From: Streptomyces sp. A1136
GTDB taxonomy: Bacteria > Actinomycetota > Actinomycetes > Streptomycetales > Streptomycetaceae
Reading direction: 5' to 3'
Length of the DNA stretch: 41,499 nt
Assembly (NCBI RefSeq): GCF_004795055.1
Contig: NZ_SSBJ01000050.1
Span: 1 to 41,499, forward strand
Part shown: positions 38,241 to 41,499 of the stretch, one piece after another
Layout: each line of letters starts with the position of its first letter
How positions within the stretch are numbered: the first letter of the stretch is position 1
The notes under the pieces: generated by a model
Told to the model about the DNA's origin: nothing
The model's input: the letters and a program-made list of their open reading frames with translations, nothing else
Databases searched by the model: none
Translations under genes and position numbers: made by a program

Positions 38241-39680
38241 GTGACCCGGATCGTGATCATCGGCGGCGGACCCGGCGGCTATGAGGCGGCCCTCGTAGGC
38301 GCCCAGCTCGGCGCGGAGGTGACCGTCGTGGACTGCGACGGGCTCGGCGGCGCCTCGGTACTGACCGACTGCGTGCCCTCCAAGACCCTCATCGCGACCG
38401 CCGAGGTCATGACGACCTTCGACTCGTCGTACGAGGAGCTCGGCATCGTCGTCGCGGACGACACCCCGCACATCGAGCAGGCGGCGCGCGTCGTCGGCGT
38501 GGACCTCGGCAAGGTGAACCGGCGCGTCAAGCGCCTCGCGCTCGCCCAGTCGCACGACATCACCGCCTCCGTCACCCGTGCGGGCGCACGCGTCATGCGG
38601 GGCCGCGGCAAACTCGGCGGCCCGCAGGGCATCGACGGCACCCGTGACGTCATCGTCACCGCGGCCGACGGCACCGAGACGATCCTGACCGCCGACGCGG
38701 TACTGATCGCGACCGGCGGCCACCCCCGCGAGATCCCCGACGCGATGCCCGACGGCGAGCGCATCCTGAACTGGACCCAGGTCTACGACCTCGACGAGCT
38801 CCCCGAGGAGCTCATCGTGGTCGGTTCCGGTGTGACCGGCGCCGAGTTCGCGGGCGCCTACCAGGCCCTCGGCTCGCGAGTGACGCTGGTGTCGTCCCGC
38901 GACCGGGTGCTGCCGGGCGAGGACCCCGACGCCGCCGCCGTCCTGGAGGACGTCTTCCGCCGCCGCGGCATGAACGTCATCGGCCGCTCGCGCGCCGAGT
39001 CCGCGAAGCGGGTCGGCGACCGGGTCGAGGTCACCCTCTCCGACGGCCGGGTCATCAGCGGCACGCACTGCCTGATGGCGGTCGGCGCCGTCCCGAACAC
39101 GCAGGGCATGAACCTGGAGGAGTCCGGGGTCCGGCTCAAGGAGTCCGGGCACATCTGGACCGACAAGGTGTCGCGCACGTCCTCGCCCGGCGTGTACGCC
39201 GCCGGTGACGTGACCGGCGTCTTCGCGCTGGCGTCCGTGGCCGCCATGCAGGGCCGGATCGCGATGTACCACTTCCTCGGGGACGCGGTCGCGCCACTGA
39301 ACCTCAAGACGGTCTCCTCCAACGTCTTCACCGACCCCGAGATCGCGACCGTCGGCTACACCCAGGCCGACGTGGACGCCGGCAAGATCGACGCCCGCGT
39401 GGTGAAGCTGCCGCTGCTGCGCAACGCGCGGGCGAAGATGCAGGGCATCCGGGACGGCTTCGTGAAGCTGTTCTGCCGCCCCGGCACCGGGATCGTGGTC
39501 GGCGGCGTGGTCGTCGCGCCGCGTGCCAGCGAACTCATCCACCCCATCTCGATCGCCGTGGACAACAACCTGACGGTCGAGCAGATCGCAAACGCGTTCA
39601 CCGTGTACCCCTCCCTGTCCGGTTCGATCGCCGAGGTGGCGCGCCAGCTGCACACCCGGAAGGTCGCCGGGGAGGCGTAA
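38241..39680 (+). CDS. NAD(P)H-quinone dehydrogenase (LpdA type) flavoprotein
   Basis: A 479-residue pyridine nucleotide-disulfide oxidoreductase-fold flavoprotein. The FAD motif RIVIIGGGPGGYEAALVG is at residues 3-20, the NAD(P) motif VVGSGVTGAEFAGAY near 194, and the second FAD segment SSPGVYAAGDVTGVFALAS near 313. The usual CxxxxC redox pair is missing: the segment reads GGASVLTDCVPSK with one Cys. This is the feature of mycobacterial LpdA (Rv3303c), which reduces quinones rather than lipoamide. GTG 38241 has GGCGGAG just upstream. The C-terminal dimerisation domain is complete. Confidence 0.88.
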   Translation: MTRIVIIGGGPGGYEAALVGAQLGAEVTVVDCDGLGGASVLTDCVPSKTLIATAEVMTTFDSSYEELGIVVADDTPHIEQAARVVGVDLGKVNRRVKRLALAQSHDITASVTRAGARVMRGRGKLGGPQGIDGTRDVIVTAADGTETILTADAVLIATGGHPREIPDAMPDGERILNWTQVYDLDELPEELIVVGSGVTGAEFAGAYQALGSRVTLVSSRDRVLPGEDPDAAAVLEDVFRRRGMNVIGRSRAESAKRVGDRVEVTLSDGRVISGTHCLMAVGAVPNTQGMNLEESGVRLKESGHIWTDKVSRTSSPGVYAAGDVTGVFALASVAAMQGRIAMYHFLGDAVAPLNLKTVSSNVFTDPEIATVGYTQADVDAGKIDARVVKLPLLRNARAKMQGIRDGFVKLFCRPGTGIVVGGVVVAPRASELIHPISIAVDNNLTVEQIANAFTVYPSLSGSIAEVARQLHTRKVAGEA

Positions 39681-39773
39681 CCGCCGCGAACCGCCCTGTT
39701 GCACAAGGGTTTTGGGGCGACGGATGGGGACGCGACCGACTGTTCACGCAACTGTCCGACCGCGTATACCACT

Positions 39774-39795
39774 TGTCGCCCCACCTTATGGACAA
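39774..39795. promoter_or_regulatory. Inverted repeat upstream of the DeoR-family gene
   Basis: TTGTC (39774-39778) and GACAA (39791-39795) are separated by 12 bases, and a longer-range pair GGGGCGAC (39714-39721)/GTCGCCCC (39775-39782) overlaps it. This is a candidate autoregulatory site, clearly unlike CTACGCGCGTAG. Confidence 0.3.
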
Positions 39796-39818
39796 CTTCG
39801 GTATTCCGGCGGAAGGAG

Positions 39819-39848
39819 CTGAAAGCAGTCGGTCGCCCGGGTTACTGT
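39819..39848 (+). promoter_or_regulatory. Putative promoter of the DeoR-family gene
   Basis: CTGAAA (39819-39824) and TACTGT (39843-39848) are separated by 18 bases, and the -10 ends seven bases before GTG 39856, again a leaderless layout. Confidence 0.55.
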
Positions 39849-39855
39849 CAGTTTC

Positions 39856-40806
39856 GTGTTCGCTGCAGAACGTCGCCAATTGATCCTCGAAATGGTGCGG
39901 GCCAACGGAGCGGTATCGCTCCGTGAGCTCGCCCGCGTCGTCCAGACCTCCGAAGTGACCGTACGGCGGGACGTGCGGGCACTGGAGGCAGAAGGACTCC
40001 TCGACCGCCGGCACGGCGGTGCGGTCTTGCCGGGCGGTTTCACGCGGGAGTCCGGCTTTCCGCAAAAGTCCCATCTCGCCACCGCGGAGAAGACGGCCAT
40101 CGCCGATGTCGCGGCCGGCCTCGTCGAAGAGGGCGAGGCCGTCGTCGTCGGCGCGGGTACCACCACCCAGGAGCTGGCCCGCCGGCTCGCGCGGGTTCCC
40201 GGGCTGACCGTGGTCACCAACTCGCTGCTCGTCGCCCAGGCGCTGGCCCATGCCAACCGGGTCGAGGTGGTGATGACCGGCGGCACCTTGCGCGGCTCCA
40301 ACTACGCGCTCGTCGGCAGCGGTGCCGAGCAGTCCCTTCAGGGGCTGCGGGTGTCGCGGGCCTTCCTGAGCGGCAGCGGTCTGACCGCCGAGCGGGGGCT
40401 GTCCACGTCCAACATGCTCTCCGCGAGCGTGGACCGGGCGCTGGTGCAGGCCGCCGCGGAGGTGGTGGTCCTCGCCGACCACACCAAGCTGGGCACCGAC
40501 ACCATGTTCCAGACCGTGCCGACGGACGTCATGACACGGCTGGTCACCGACGAGCCGCCACCGCACGACGACCGGGCCGCCACCGAGCTCCAGGCGCTGG
40601 CCGACCAGGGCGTGCAGATCACGGTCGCGGGCGGCGCGGCGGCCTCCGGCGGGGACGGTATGGCGGGGCGGCGGCCCCGGCGGGAGTCGCCCCTGCCGGT
40701 ACAGCGGCGGGGCGGCCCGACCGCGCAGTTGCGCAGCGCCCCGGCCGGGTTGCTGGAGCAGCAGGCGGGGGAGCGGGGGCGGGTGGCGGACATGCGGCGG
40801 CGCTGA
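39856..40806 (+). CDS. DeoR/GlpR family transcriptional regulator
   Basis: A 316-residue DeoR-type repressor. The helix-turn-helix is FAAERRQLILEMVRANGAVSLRELARVVQTSEVTVRRDVRALEAEGL (residues 2-48), followed by RRHGGAVL. The sugar-phosphate sensor domain has VVVGAGTTTQELARRL (near 96-111), NSLLVAQALA, VVMTGGTLRGSNYALVG and LADHTKLG. The C-terminal 60 residues are an extra, low-complexity Arg/Gly/Gln-rich tail not normal for the family. It is the only DeoR-type regulator in the window and so a candidate, unproven, for the CTACGCGCGTAG sites. Its own promoter lacks that site. Confidence 0.9.
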   Translation: MFAAERRQLILEMVRANGAVSLRELARVVQTSEVTVRRDVRALEAEGLLDRRHGGAVLPGGFTRESGFPQKSHLATAEKTAIADVAAGLVEEGEAVVVGAGTTTQELARRLARVPGLTVVTNSLLVAQALAHANRVEVVMTGGTLRGSNYALVGSGAEQSLQGLRVSRAFLSGSGLTAERGLSTSNMLSASVDRALVQAAAEVVVLADHTKLGTDTMFQTVPTDVMTRLVTDEPPPHDDRAATELQALADQGVQITVAGGAAASGGDGMAGRRPRRESPLPVQRRGGPTAQLRSAPAGLLEQQAGERGRVADMRRR

Positions 40807-40850
40807 GTCCGGGCCTGGCGGGGCCCCGCCCCGCACCCCGCACCCCCGCG

Positions 40851-40869
40851 CCTCGAACGCCGGCGAGGC
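40851..40869. repeat. Streptomycete-type intergenic repeat motif
   Basis: CCTCGAACGCCGGCGAGGC, a sequence I recognise as frequent between genes in Streptomyces. Twelve bases of it recur in inverse orientation at 37341-37352. Confidence 0.55.
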
Positions 40870-40918
40870 CGAATACCCCGGCGGGGCCGGCCTGCCCGCC
40901 CGGGCCGCAATCGAGGCA

Positions 40919-40958
40919 ACGCGAAGGCCCCCGCCCGGTTGGGCGGGGGCCTTCGCGT
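40919..40958. terminator. Strong terminator between the DeoR-family gene and the carboxylase gene
   Basis: An 18-bp perfect stem (40919-40936 with 40941-40958; core AAGGCCCCCGCCC) with a GGTT loop. It lies eight bases past the carboxylase stop on the minus strand and serves the converging deoR-type gene as well. Confidence 0.93.
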
Positions 40959-40965
40959 GGGTGGG

Positions 40966-41499
40966 TCAGTCCTTGATCTCGCAGATCGTGGCGCCCGAGG
41001 TGAGGGAGGCGCCGATCTCGGCCGTGAGGCCGACGATCGTGCCGGAGCGGTGCGCGTTCAGCGGCTGCTCCATCTTCATGGCCTCAAGGACGACGATCAG
41101 GTCGCCCTCGTTGACCTGCTGGCCCTCCTCGACGGCGACCTTGACGATCGTGCCCTGCATCGGGGACGCCAGGGTGTCGCCCGAGGCGGCCGGCCCGGAC
41201 TTCTTCGCGGCGCGGCGCTTCGGCTTGGCGCCACCGGCGGCGGCCGTGCGCGCCAGCGTCATGCCCAGCGAGGACGGCAGCGAGACCTCCAGGCGCTTGC
41301 CGCCGACCTCGACCACCACCGTCTCGCGGCCCGGCTCCTCGTCGGACTCCTCGGCGGCGGGCGCCGTGAAGGCGGGGATGTCGTTGACGAACTCGGTCTC
41401 GATCCAGCGGGTGTGGACCTTGAACGGGGTGCCGTCGGTCGGGGCGAACGCCGGGTCCACCACCACCGCGCGGTGGAACGGGATGGCGGTGGCCATGCC
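40966..41499 (-). CDS. Acetyl/propionyl-CoA carboxylase alpha subunit, C-terminal part (partial)
   Basis: The minus strand encodes the last 177 residues of a biotin-dependent acyl-CoA carboxylase alpha chain; the gene continues beyond the window edge. The biotinyl domain is at the C-terminus: ASPMQGTIVKVAVEEGQQVNEGD, then VVLEAMKMEQPL with the biotinylated Lys, and GATICEIKD at the end. Before it lie an Ala/Lys-rich hinge (GGAKPKRRAAKKSG) and a segment MATAIPFHRAVVVDPAF. In actinobacteria this chain works with separate beta subunits to make malonyl- and methylmalonyl-CoA. Gene position near the purine phosphorylase and deoR-type gene fits the accA2-type gene, but the symbol is left open. Confidence 0.93.
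   Translation of the reverse strand, partial: GMATAIPFHRAVVVDPAFAPTDGTPFKVHTRWIETEFVNDIPAFTAPAAEESDEEPGRETVVVEVGGKRLEVSLPSSLGMTLARTAAAGGAKPKRRAAKKSGPAASGDTLASPMQGTIVKVAVEEGQQVNEGDLIVVLEAMKMEQPLNAHRSGTIVGLTAEIGASLTSGATICEIKD

Noticed and set aside
37227..39704. Upstream in-frame extension of the PNP reading to about 39704 on the minus strand
   Set aside because: The frame stays open only because it lies opposite the LpdA-type gene; PNP has a natural start at 37226 with promoter and operator, and family length is met.

Overview
The window looks like a Streptomyces (or very close relative) chromosome segment. It has very high G+C with G/C-ending codons, GTG/TTG starts, a complete afsQ1-afsQ2-sigQ locus, a conserved actinobacterial nucleoside-salvage neighbourhood and many small secreted or lipoprotein genes. 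I see no tRNA, rRNA, CRISPR array, insertion sequence, phage or plasmid genes. It reads as core chromosome with local decay.

Layout. (1) 1-2744: the start of a lipoprotein with a peptidoglycan-binding domain, an acyl-CoA mutase large-subunit-like protein, and leucine exporter leuE. (2) 2745-3788: a gene graveyard with relics of a glycosyltransferase-type region. (3) 3789-12286: M20 amidohydrolase, then a nucleoside uptake and breakdown block (BMP lipoprotein, ABC ATPase, two permeases, cdd, deoA). (4) 12363-19448: STAS protein overlapping an ECF sigma factor, L,D-transpeptidase, MFS/LysR divergent pair, LuxR-type regulator, cupin, alpha/beta hydrolase. (5) 19563-25506: add, a small secreted protein, a lipoprotein, and a minus-strand envelope operon (surface protein, class F sortase, PH-domain protein, VanZ-like protein, PspC protein). 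(6) 25798-30334: deoC, aldehyde dehydrogenase, a truncated aldehyde-dehydrogenase-like partner, a small secreted protein, a uridine-kinase-like protein. (7) 30550-34202: sigQ divergent from afsQ1-afsQ2-lipoprotein. (8) 34203-37226: an SDR relic, then phosphosugar mutase and purine nucleoside phosphorylase. (9) 37583-end: GGCT-like protein, LpdA-type flavoprotein, DeoR-family regulator, and the C-terminus of a biotinylated acyl-CoA carboxylase alpha chain.

How the genes work together. Scattered genes make one pathway: nucleoside uptake (BMP/ABC), deamination (cdd, add), phosphorolysis (deoA, PNP), pentose-1-phosphate to pentose-5-phosphate (phosphosugar mutase), deoxyribose-5-phosphate cleavage (deoC), and acetaldehyde oxidation (aldehyde dehydrogenase). 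What ties them together in the sequence is a 12-bp palindrome, CTACGCGCGTAG. It occurs (four perfect, two near-perfect) directly upstream of the BMP gene, the ABC ATPase, deoA, add, deoC and PNP, and I found it nowhere else in the window. I read this as the operator of an undescribed (at least to me) nucleoside-salvage regulon. A second layer may link it to AfsQ1: a GTnAC-N6-GTnAC box of the AfsQ1 type lies between sigQ and afsQ1 and again upstream of the BMP gene.
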